Shown: positions 1 to 5,469 of the stretch, piece by piece | How positions within the stretch are numbered: position 1 is the first letter of the stretch | How the letters are laid out: every line of letters starts with the position of its first letter | Origin: Candidatus Parvarchaeota archaeon | GTDB lineage: Archaea > Nanobdellota > Nanobdellia > Parvarchaeales > Parvarchaeaceae | Assembly (NCBI GenBank): GCA_023378805.1 | Contig: JAMCSQ010000003.1 | Span: 1 to 5,469 of the forward strand | Direction: 5' to 3' | Length of the DNA: 5,469 nt | Program-made: the position numbers and the translations under genes | The notes under the pieces: model-generated | Seen by the model: the letters and a program-made list of their open reading frames with translations, nothing else | Database searches by the model: none | What the model was told of the DNA's origin: nothing

Positions 1-2
1 GA

Positions 3-1169
3 GGAAAAGTAATAATTGAGCCAAATATAACTCTATTACCGGGAAAATCACAGGTTTTAGTATTATCAAAGGTGTTTACAGCAGCAAATCAGGGTTCTCA
101 CATTTCAACAGCAGTTACAATAACCTACAAGGAAATAAGCCAGCAACTGCCAGGTCCATACATATCAACAGGCAGTATAACAGGCTCTACACCGACAGTA
201 ATATACCCTGCAAATTACACCTTTGCAGCAGTTTCAAAGCTTACAATCACAAATAAACAGTCATCAGCAACACCAAGTCCATTCCAGCAGATGGTAAACA
301 TAACATCGGCAGACAACGGCTGGCAGCTTATCTCTAACGGCAATTTCGGCCAAAACGTAGAGTTTTTCTATTCAAATGGAACAATTATACCTTCATGGTT
401 GGAAAGCTATACAGGCAGCAATGCAATCTGGTGGCTTAAGTTAGGCAGCATACCTGCAGGTTCTTCAATAATAGTCTATATGGGAATAGCTTCAACCTCT
501 GCTAATTTATTCAACACAGTAAACGACGGTGAAGCTCCTCAGCTATCATCGGCATATGCGGAATACGACGATGGTGCAAAAGTATTTAATTATTATGTAA
601 ATTTTAATGGAACCTTTCTTCCTCCAAATTGGGGTTATTCTTTAAGTAGTGGTGGTAGTTGTACACAGAATAATAGTATAACTTGCACAGCAACTTTTGT
701 TACGAGTAACTTTAATTGCGCTTTTGTACATTACTCTTATAATTTAAGTAATCTAGGAACTACAGAAGCTTTTGATTGGGGTTCTGCGCCATTTACCCAA
801 AATGTTTATGTAAACAACATTCAAGAGGGTGGTGGTCCATATTGTACTCTAGGCCCGGGTTATTTTAATGAGTTAGGAATGTCTGGAAGTACCACGTTAT
901 TTTCGGGGGGTACTTTTAGTATAGCTGATAATGTAGGTTATCCGTCATTTTCTGGTTTTTTAAATTCAACAGATCATTTTGTTTATCAATTTAACTATAA
1001 TACTATAAACATAACACCCAATGTCGTTTCTAGCAGCTATTTTGGTAGGAACTATTTTGCATTGGGAGACATAAATGATAGCTCGACACCTAAATTTTAC
1101 TGGTTTGATATAAGAAATCTCCCTCCTAATGATGTGATGCCTTCAGTGACTTTCGGCGGTGTAGCTTAA
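3..1169 (+). CDS. Surface/secreted protein with DUF2341-like module (N-terminus outside window)
   Basis: The reading frame is open from base 3 to the TAA at 1167-1169, giving 388 residues. The first in-frame start codon (GTG at 72) lies inside a continuous domain, so the true start is left of the window. Residues 1-45 read like the end of a beta-sandwich (LLPGKSQVLVLSK, then AVTITYKE), as in archaeal pilin-like or adhesin proteins. Residues about 78-172 resemble DUF2341: paired strands, a FFYSNGTIIPSWLESY segment, Trp-rich AIWWLKL, then IPAGSSIIVYMG. The second half looks like a lectin/LamG-type beta domain and ends in PPNDVMPSVTFGG, a tail I associate with ARMAN-type surface proteins. There are ten N-x-S/T sequons and four cysteines (220, 228, 239, 281), and no C-terminal membrane helix, so any anchor should be N-terminal. 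Export and surface location are inferred, and the ligand is unknown. Codon use changes abruptly near base 590 (see findings). Confidence 0.85.
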   Translation, partial: GKVIIEPNITLLPGKSQVLVLSKVFTAANQGSHISTAVTITYKEISQQLPGPYISTGSITGSTPTVIYPANYTFAAVSKLTITNKQSSATPSPFQQMVNITSADNGWQLISNGNFGQNVEFFYSNGTIIPSWLESYTGSNAIWWLKLGSIPAGSSIIVYMGIASTSANLFNTVNDGEAPQLSSAYAEYDDGAKVFNYYVNFNGTFLPPNWGYSLSSGGSCTQNNSITCTATFVTSNFNCAFVHYSYNLSNLGTTEAFDWGSAPFTQNVYVNNIQEGGGPYCTLGPGYFNELGMSGSTTLFSGGTFSIADNVGYPSFSGFLNSTDHFVYQFNYNTINITPNVVSSSYFGRNYFALGDINDSSTPKFYWFDIRNLPPNDVMPSVTFGGVA

Positions 1170-1188
1170 ATAATCTATTATTTATTAT

Positions 1189-1203
1189 TTGTAAAAATTA
1201 CAA
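1189..1203. repeat. Short inverted repeat (TTGTAA-AAA-TTACAA)
   Basis: This is a perfect inverted repeat with 6-base arms and a 3-base centre, starting 20 bases after the stop of the surface protein gene. It could be a weak hairpin at the 3' end of that transcript or an operator-like dyad. It is AT-rich and short enough to be chance, and it lies about 165 bases before the aconitase start, which is far for an archaeal repressor site. Confidence 0.3.
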
Positions 1204-1240
1204 TTACCGAAAATTTAGAATTTATTGTCGCTAGAAACTT

Positions 1241-1256
1241 ATTTTTCTTAATTTTA
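1241..1256 (+). terminator. T-rich stretch, possible archaeal terminator of the surface protein gene
   Basis: Two T-runs (five Ts at 1242-1246 and four at 1252-1255) lie about 75 bases after the stop codon at 1167-1169. Archaeal RNA polymerase can terminate on oligo-T in the non-template strand without a hairpin, so this is a plausible termination zone upstream of the aconitase promoter. The whole spacer is AT-rich, so the call is weak. Confidence 0.3.
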
Positions 1257-1326
1257 ATATTATGTATTATGTACTATCAGATTTTACATAACCTAAAATA
1301 TCTTAATCCGCGGTATAATCCTTCTG

Positions 1327-1333
1327 TATAAAA
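1327..1333 (+). promoter_or_regulatory. Secondary TATA-like element (TATAAAA)
   Basis: TATAAAA lies 36 to 42 bases before the aconitase GTG. Used as a box A, it would place the transcription start near 1353-1358 and give a leader of only about 11-16 bases. I consider it an alternative to the better placed TTTAAATTT element just downstream. Confidence 0.3.
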
Positions 1334-1339
1334 CTAATC

Positions 1340-1348
1340 TTTAAATTT
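1340..1348 (+). promoter_or_regulatory. Archaeal TATA box for the aconitase-isocitrate dehydrogenase operon
   Basis: TTTAAATTT matches the archaeal box A (TTTAWA-like). Its centre lies about 25-26 bases upstream of the GTG start at 1369, the usual distance between box A and the transcription start in archaea. The predicted transcript would therefore begin at or within a base or two of the start codon, meaning a leaderless mRNA. I see no convincing purine-rich BRE upstream, which lowers confidence. Both downstream genes appear to share this promoter. Confidence 0.55.
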
Positions 1349-1368
1349 AACAATTACTTTTAATTGAG

Positions 1369-4134
1369 GTGGAAACAAAGTGGCAGAATACAATAACTGA
1401 ATTTGATTTAAATGGCAAAGCAATAAAATATTATTCCTTACCAAAATTAGAAGAATTAGGTTACAACATTTCTAGATTACCTTTTTCTATTAGAGTTGTC
1501 TTAGAGTCTCTTCTTAGGAATTTAGACGGTAAAAGTGTTAAAGATAAAGATGTAGAAAACATTGCAAGTTGGGATCCTTCAAATCCAAATGATAATGATG
1601 TTCCTTTTAAGGTTTCTAGGGTATTAATGCAGGATTTCACAGGGGTTCCTGCTGTAGTCGACATAGCGGCTATCCGAGATTATGTATCAAAAAAAGGAAA
1701 GGATCCGGCTTTAGTAGAGCCACTAATGAAAGTAGATCTTATAATTGACCACTCTGTACAGATAGATTCTTTTGGTACAGAAGACTCATTTAAGATAAAC
1801 CAGGAAAAGGAAGTAGAAAGAAATAAAGAGAGATACAAACTTTTGAAATGGGCTAGTCAGGCCTTTAAATCCTTTAATGTCTTTCCTCCATCTGCAGGCA
1901 TATGCCATCAAGTTAATTTGGAATATCTTGGTGAGGTCGTGCATCTAGATAGCAAATCAAATATTGCATATCCAGATACATTAGTCGGAACGGATTCGCA
2001 TACAACAATGATTGATGGATTAGGCATAGTCGGCTTTGGAGTAGGAGGTATAGAAGCAGAAGCAGCTCTACTTAATCAACCTGTTTCCTTTACAACGCCA
2101 AAGGTTTTAGGGGTTCATTTAACCGGAAAATTGACTGAAGGGGTTACAGCAATGGATTTAGCGCTTACACTTACAAGGAAATTCAGGGAAAAAGGAGTAG
2201 TTGGTTGGTTTATAGAATTTTATGGAGAAGGTTTAAATTCGCTTTCTTTACCAGACAGAGCAACAATCTCCAACATGTGCCCAGAATATGGTGCAACTAT
2301 CTCCTTCTTTCCAGTTGATGAGGAAACTCTTAATTATCTCAAGGCTACAGGCAGATCAGATAATCAAATAGAGCTTATCAAAAAATATTATGAAAATCAA
2401 AAAATGTTCAAGCTTGATTATTCAAATATCAAGTTTTCCGATGTTTTAGAATTGGATCTTAATACAGTCGAAACATCCGTTTCTGGGCCAAGCAATCCGA
2501 AACAGGCCGTGTCCCTTTCAGAAGTTCCTTCAACATTCTTAAACGCCTTCATAAAAGATGGTACACCAAAAGGCATAGGTAAAGATGAGATACGCCTTGG
2601 AACAGAAAGTAATATCGTAGAGCCGGAAAAAATAGATTTTAATAAGGACAAAAAAGAAATTAAAAAAGTAAAGATAAAATTCAGTGATGGGGGAGAAGAG
2701 GAGTTTTCAGATGGGGATATAGTAATATCTGCAATAACTAGCTGTACTAACACGAGTAATCCAGTTGCTATGGTATCCGCGGGTTTGCTTGCAAGGAATG
2801 CATTGCAAAAAGGTTTAAAGGTAAACCATAAAGTTAAAACGAGTCTAGCTCCAGGTTCAAGGGTTGTCACCGAATATTTAGAAAAAGCAGGTTTAGACAA
2901 GTATCTTGATCAATTAGGGTATTCTTTGGTGGGTTATGGATGTACTACTTGTATAGGAAATAGCGGTCCTTTAATACAAGAAGTTTCAAATGCAATAAAA
3001 GAAAATGGGATAATGACGGCTAGTGTACTTTCAGGTAATAGAAATTATGAAGCAAGGATACACAATGAAGTTAAGGGCAATTATCTTATGTCTCCTCCTC
3101 TTGTTGTTGCCTTTGGAATAGCAGGTTCTATATTAAAGGATTTGAGCAAGGAGTCTTTAGGTAAAGGTAATGGTGGAAAGGAAGTTTACCTAAAAGACAT
3201 ATGGCCTTCTAATGATGAAGTTAAAAAAATTGTAAGTTCAGTTCTTTCTCCTCAAGAATTCAAAGAAAAATATAAAGATAATCTTAAGGATGTAAATCCA
3301 TACTGGAATGAGCTTCCATCTACAAATGGTTTATTATATAGCTGGGAAGAAGAAAGTACTTACATTCGTTTGCCGCCATTCTTTGATGATGTCAATGCCC
3401 AAAAAGAAAATGAGATCAAATCAATAGAAGGCGCATCGGTTTTGGCGGTTTTCGGTGATTCAATTTCAACGGATCATATATCCCCAGCAGGAAGCATACC
3501 TAAGAACAGCCCTGCAGGAGAATATCTGCTTAAGGAAGGCGTAAAGCTCGAAGACTTCAATACATATGGGTCTAGGCGTGGAAATCATGAGGTTATGATG
3601 AGAGGTACGTTTGCAAACACAAGAATCAAAAACCTTCTTGTTGAAGGAACTGAAGGCGGGTATACAATTTATATGCCTTCAAAGGAAAAGATGTTTATTT
3701 ACGATGCTGCGATGAAATACAAGGAAAGTAAAACTCCTTTAATAGTATTTGCAGGCATAGAATACGGAAGCGGCAGTTCAAGGGATTGGGCCGCAAAAGG
3801 GCCAATGCTTTTAGGAGTAAAAGCGGTTGTAGCAAAAAGCTTTGAAAGGATACATCGTAGTAATTTGGTTGGAATGGGCGTTCTTCCATTACAGTTTAAA
3901 GATGGAGATGACGCGTTTTCTCTTAAGATAGACTTTTCAAAGCCAGTAAGCATAGAAATACCTTCTGGCTTTAAGCCAAGAGATAAATTAAAAATGGTTT
4001 ATTATATGCAAGATGGGAGCAAAAAAGAAGTAGAATTAATAGCCCGAATAGATTCTGATATAGAATTGGATTATTACAGAGACAAAGGAGTACTAAATTA
4101 TGTATTAAGGAGGATGTTAAAAGATGGAAAATAA
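1369..4134 (+). CDS. acnA: Aconitate hydratase (AcnA/IRP1-type, monomeric 4Fe-4S enzyme)
   Basis: This cytoplasmic enzyme interconverts citrate and isocitrate via cis-aconitate in the TCA cycle. The 921-residue protein has the full AcnA/IRP1 architecture. Active-site residues visible include D127-H128 and D209-S210-H211 (GTDSHTTM), followed by GVGGIEAEA at 224-232. The iron-sulfur ligands are C459 (SCTNTSNP), C525 and C528 (GCTTCIG), with the 66- and 3-residue spacing I recall for human IRP1 (437/503/506). The C-terminal swivel domain carries GDSISTDHISPAGSIP (696-711), YGSRRGNHE (733-741) and GSGSSRDWAAKGP (800-812), where S803 is the likely catalytic base and R805 a substrate ligand. It is about 30 residues longer than IRP1, mostly through a Lys/Glu-rich stretch before C459. 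The start is GTG: an in-frame stop lies at 1348-1350, no ATG occurs until about residue 87, and the N-terminus aligns with family members. It overlaps isocitrate dehydrogenase by 11 bases. Confidence 0.97.
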   Translation: METKWQNTITEFDLNGKAIKYYSLPKLEELGYNISRLPFSIRVVLESLLRNLDGKSVKDKDVENIASWDPSNPNDNDVPFKVSRVLMQDFTGVPAVVDIAAIRDYVSKKGKDPALVEPLMKVDLIIDHSVQIDSFGTEDSFKINQEKEVERNKERYKLLKWASQAFKSFNVFPPSAGICHQVNLEYLGEVVHLDSKSNIAYPDTLVGTDSHTTMIDGLGIVGFGVGGIEAEAALLNQPVSFTTPKVLGVHLTGKLTEGVTAMDLALTLTRKFREKGVVGWFIEFYGEGLNSLSLPDRATISNMCPEYGATISFFPVDEETLNYLKATGRSDNQIELIKKYYENQKMFKLDYSNIKFSDVLELDLNTVETSVSGPSNPKQAVSLSEVPSTFLNAFIKDGTPKGIGKDEIRLGTESNIVEPEKIDFNKDKKEIKKVKIKFSDGGEEEFSDGDIVISAITSCTNTSNPVAMVSAGLLARNALQKGLKVNHKVKTSLAPGSRVVTEYLEKAGLDKYLDQLGYSLVGYGCTTCIGNSGPLIQEVSNAIKENGIMTASVLSGNRNYEARIHNEVKGNYLMSPPLVVAFGIAGSILKDLSKESLGKGNGGKEVYLKDIWPSNDEVKKIVSSVLSPQEFKEKYKDNLKDVNPYWNELPSTNGLLYSWEEESTYIRLPPFFDDVNAQKENEIKSIEGASVLAVFGDSISTDHISPAGSIPKNSPAGEYLLKEGVKLEDFNTYGSRRGNHEVMMRGTFANTRIKNLLVEGTEGGYTIYMPSKEKMFIYDAAMKYKESKTPLIVFAGIEYGSGSSRDWAAKGPMLLGVKAVVAKSFERIHRSNLVGMGVLPLQFKDGDDAFSLKIDFSKPVSIEIPSGFKPRDKLKMVYYMQDGSKKEVELIARIDSDIELDYYRDKGVLNYVLRRMLKDGK
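4107..4113 (+). promoter_or_regulatory. Strong Shine-Dalgarno for isocitrate dehydrogenase, inside the aconitase gene
   Basis: AAGGAGG ends 10 bases before the ATG at 4124. It is formed by the tandem Arg codons AGG AGG near the C-terminus of aconitase. It decides the ATG at 4124 as the start; the nearer ATG at 4114 is in the aconitase frame and meets the aconitase stop after a few codons. Confidence 0.8.
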
Positions 4135-5143
4135 AAAATGGAAAGTAGCAGTTATAAAAGGGGATGGAGTAGGTCCTGATGTAGTGAATGCGGCTATTCT
4201 GGTATTAGATGCCGTAAAAAAGAAGTTCAATCTTAATATAGAATACGTACCTGCTGAAGCGGGATTAAACTGTGTAGAAAGATATGGTACTAACCTGCCA
4301 AAGGAAACGCTTGAAATACTCAAAACTACGGACTGCGTACTTAAAGGTCCCACTACCACACCAGAAGGCGCAAATTCATTGCCAAGTGCAAACGTTGGGA
4401 TAAGAAAATATTTTGATTTGTATGCGGATGTCAGACCAAATAAAACTTTACCGAATGTTCCAAGTATTAAGCCTAATGTTGACATGGTCATTGTAAGGGA
4501 GAATACAGAAGGAATGTATTCCGGCTTAGACTTTAGAGTAAATCAGGAAACTACTATCGGAATAAGGGTAATAACAAGAAAGGCATGCGAAAGGATAGTA
4601 AAATACGCATTTGAATTGGCAGAAACCAGGAAAAAGCACGTTACTTTGGTACATAAAGGCAATGTTCTCAAGGTTTCAGACGGCATGTTCAAAGACATAT
4701 TCTATGAAGAAGCAAAGAAGCACCCAGATGTAAAAGCAGATGATGCACACGTAGATGCGATAACACAATGGTTTATAAAACAACCAGAATTTTATGATGT
4801 TCTTGTCACTGAAAACCTTTTTGGAGATATAATCTCAGATGAAGCAGCTATGATAGTTGGAGGGATAGGCACCGGCGCATCAGCAAACATCGGGGATAAA
4901 TATGCAATGTTTGAACCAATACACGGCTCAGTTCCAAAGTATACAGGTATGGATAAGGTTAATCCAATAGGGACAATAATGTCAGTTAAGATGATGTTTG
5001 ACTGGATGAACTATAAAGAAGCAGGCAAAGCAATTGAAGATGCCGTACATAGGGTTCTTGAAGAAGGTAAAGTACTCACCTATGATCTAGGCGGAACTGC
5101 AAGATGTTCTGAAGTCGGAAAGGAAATAGCAAGCAAGGTTTAA
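4124..5143 (+). CDS. icd: Isocitrate dehydrogenase, short form, probably NADP-dependent
   Basis: This enzyme oxidatively decarboxylates isocitrate to 2-oxoglutarate and CO2. It is a 339-residue member of the beta-decarboxylating dehydrogenase family, similar in length to archaeal short forms, eukaryotic NAD-IDH subunits and isopropylmalate dehydrogenase, and shorter than the E. coli enzyme (about 416). All E. coli substrate and metal residues have counterparts: S88, N90, R94 (SANVGIRK), R104 (ADVRP), R125 and Y132 (RENTEGMY), K178 (HKGN), D211, D235 and D239 (GDIISDEA). The S-x-N motif and the aconitase neighbour favour isocitrate over isopropylmalate or homoisocitrate. In the cofactor loop, H267, K272, Y273, V279 and Y320 match the E. 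coli NADP determinants H339, K344, Y345, V351 and Y391, but the R395 position is Gly. The end (YDLGGTARCSEVGKEI) resembles NAD-IDH subunits. The ATG lies within the last codons of aconitase, behind a strong Shine-Dalgarno, which suggests coupled translation. Cofactor choice is inferred. Confidence 0.93.
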   Translation: MENKKWKVAVIKGDGVGPDVVNAAILVLDAVKKKFNLNIEYVPAEAGLNCVERYGTNLPKETLEILKTTDCVLKGPTTTPEGANSLPSANVGIRKYFDLYADVRPNKTLPNVPSIKPNVDMVIVRENTEGMYSGLDFRVNQETTIGIRVITRKACERIVKYAFELAETRKKHVTLVHKGNVLKVSDGMFKDIFYEEAKKHPDVKADDAHVDAITQWFIKQPEFYDVLVTENLFGDIISDEAAMIVGGIGTGASANIGDKYAMFEPIHGSVPKYTGMDKVNPIGTIMSVKMMFDWMNYKEAGKAIEDAVHRVLEEGKVLTYDLGGTARCSEVGKEIASKV

Positions 5144-5190
5144 CCTAAACAATTTATTTAAATTCTTGGGCATTACTGGCTGCTATCTGA

Positions 5191-5223
5191 GATTTTTCTA
5201 CTACTAACTATAGTTTAGTTTTT
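5191..5223 (+). terminator. T-tract termination zone after the aconitase-isocitrate dehydrogenase operon
   Basis: GATTTTTC (Ts at 5193-5197) begins 48 bases after the isocitrate dehydrogenase stop, and a second TTTTT follows at 5219-5223. These fit intrinsic archaeal oligo-T termination. The second run lies inside the convergent minus-strand gene, where it reads as Lys codons, so it could be incidental. No stable GC hairpin precedes either run. Confidence 0.4.
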
Positions 5224-5469
5224 CTTAAGTGTTTTTCCGCTCTTGCATGAGAAGTCTGCTTTATTTTTCTCTTTGTGTTTTTATTAACCTTGTCGATTTT
5301 CAGTAAGGTTTCCTGGCCCAATAAGTCGAATTTTATAAAGCTTTTCCTCATGCTTAAAAATCCTATAAGTAAAAATATAGATATCGCTAGGGGTAAGAGA
5401 ATAAATATAACACCGGAAATTAAATTTAAACTGGTTATATTTAAATATCTAAGATATAAAATAAATATA
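5208..5469 (-). CDS. C-terminal end of an unidentified membrane protein (start outside window)
   Basis: On the minus strand a frame is open from the right edge (first full codon at 5468-5466) to a TAG at 5210-5208, giving 86 residues. No ATG, GTG or TTG occurs in frame before residue 40, so the start lies right of the window. Residues about 18-39 form a strongly hydrophobic segment (core IFILLPLAISIFLL), a convincing transmembrane helix. Residues 1-12 are also hydrophobic (IFILYLRYLN) and may end another membrane segment. A 47-residue tail follows, rich in Lys and Arg and ending HLRKTKL; by the positive-inside rule it should be cytoplasmic. I do not recognise the family. The gene converges on isocitrate dehydrogenase, with 64 bases between the two stops. 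An uninterrupted frame carrying a proper helix and then a polar tail is unlikely to be chance, but the gene is seen only in part. Confidence 0.65.
   Translation of the reverse strand, partial: IFILYLRYLNITSLNLISGVIFILLPLAISIFLLIGFLSMRKSFIKFDLLGQETLLKIDKVNKNTKRKIKQTSHARAEKHLRKTKL

Noticed and set aside
72..74. GTG at 72 as the start of the surface protein
   Set aside because: The frame is open back to base 3, and the upstream residues (PNITLLPGKSQVLVLSK) belong to the same beta-rich domain. No Shine-Dalgarno or TATA element is suitably placed.
1258..1300. Small repeats in the spacer: tandem ATTATGT at 1259-1272 and an ATTTTA/TAAAAT inverted pair at 1281-1299
   Set aside because: Very short and AT-only or nearly so; expected by chance in a spacer of this composition and not positioned at the promoter.
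2418..2900. 160-codon minus-strand open frame
   Set aside because: Lies entirely opposite the conserved aconitase coding sequence, including the C459 region; a shadow frame.
3695..3953. Two overlapping minus-strand frames of 64 and 84 codons
   Set aside because: Opposite the highly conserved swivel domain of aconitase; shadows.
4117..4491. 124-codon minus-strand open frame
   Set aside because: Lies opposite the conserved N-terminus of isocitrate dehydrogenase; no independent support.
4124..5143. Identity as 3-isopropylmalate or homoisocitrate dehydrogenase
   Set aside because: The S-x-N substrate motif (S88, N90), the NADP-like K272/Y273 pair and a full-length AcnA neighbour all favour isocitrate. 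Overall length alone would not exclude the alternatives.
5136..5164. Palindromes at the isocitrate dehydrogenase stop: AGGTT-T-AACCT, GTTTA-ACC-TAAAC, and AATTTA-TT-TAAATT at 5151-5164
   Set aside because: Arms are short, loops are too small or the stems are AT-only, so a stable hairpin is unlikely. Part of the first two is coding sequence. They may aid termination but I cannot support it.
5208..5351. A 47-codon minus-strand gene starting at the internal ATG (5349-5351)
   Set aside because: The frame continues upstream through a well-formed hydrophobic helix without any stop to the window edge, which fits a longer membrane protein better.

Overview
The window looks like an AT-rich archaeal genome. 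The evidence is an archaeal-style TATA element placed for leaderless transcription, heavy use of ATA (Ile) and AGA/AGG (Arg) codons, an archaeal short-form isocitrate dehydrogenase, and a large Ser/Thr/Asn-rich surface protein with a DUF2341-like module. That combination of a sequon-rich surface protein and TCA-cycle genes recalls the ultra-small acidophilic archaea (ARMAN, Parvarchaeota/Micrarchaeota) or their neighbours. The lineage is my inference; no rRNA or ribosomal protein is present to test it.

Layout from left to right. (1) Bases 3-1169, plus strand: the C-terminal 388 residues of a secreted or surface-anchored protein whose N-terminus lies left of the window. (2) Bases 1170-1368: a 199-base AT-rich spacer holding T-rich possible termination sites, small inverted repeats and, at its right end, a good TATA element for the next operon. 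(3) Bases 1369-5143, plus strand: a two-gene operon of aconitase (GTG start, probably leaderless) and isocitrate dehydrogenase (ATG start inside the end of aconitase, with a strong Shine-Dalgarno). (4) Bases 5144-5207: a short convergent spacer. (5) Bases 5208-5469, minus strand: the C-terminal 86 residues of an unidentified membrane protein that runs off the right edge, with a hydrophobic helix followed by a very basic tail.

The two operon genes carry out consecutive steps: citrate to isocitrate (aconitase), then isocitrate to 2-oxoglutarate and CO2 with reduction of NAD(P)+ (isocitrate dehydrogenase). They overlap by 11 bases and are probably translationally coupled. This is the oxidative arm of the TCA cycle that supplies 2-oxoglutarate and reducing power. 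The flanking surface protein and membrane protein show no visible functional link to it.

I found no CRISPR array, mobile element, RNA gene or clear undescribed system. The points most worth a second look are the sharp change in codon use inside the surface protein gene, the mixed cofactor-site residues of the isocitrate dehydrogenase, the leaderless-versus-Shine-Dalgarno contrast within the operon, and the hidden minus-strand gene end.
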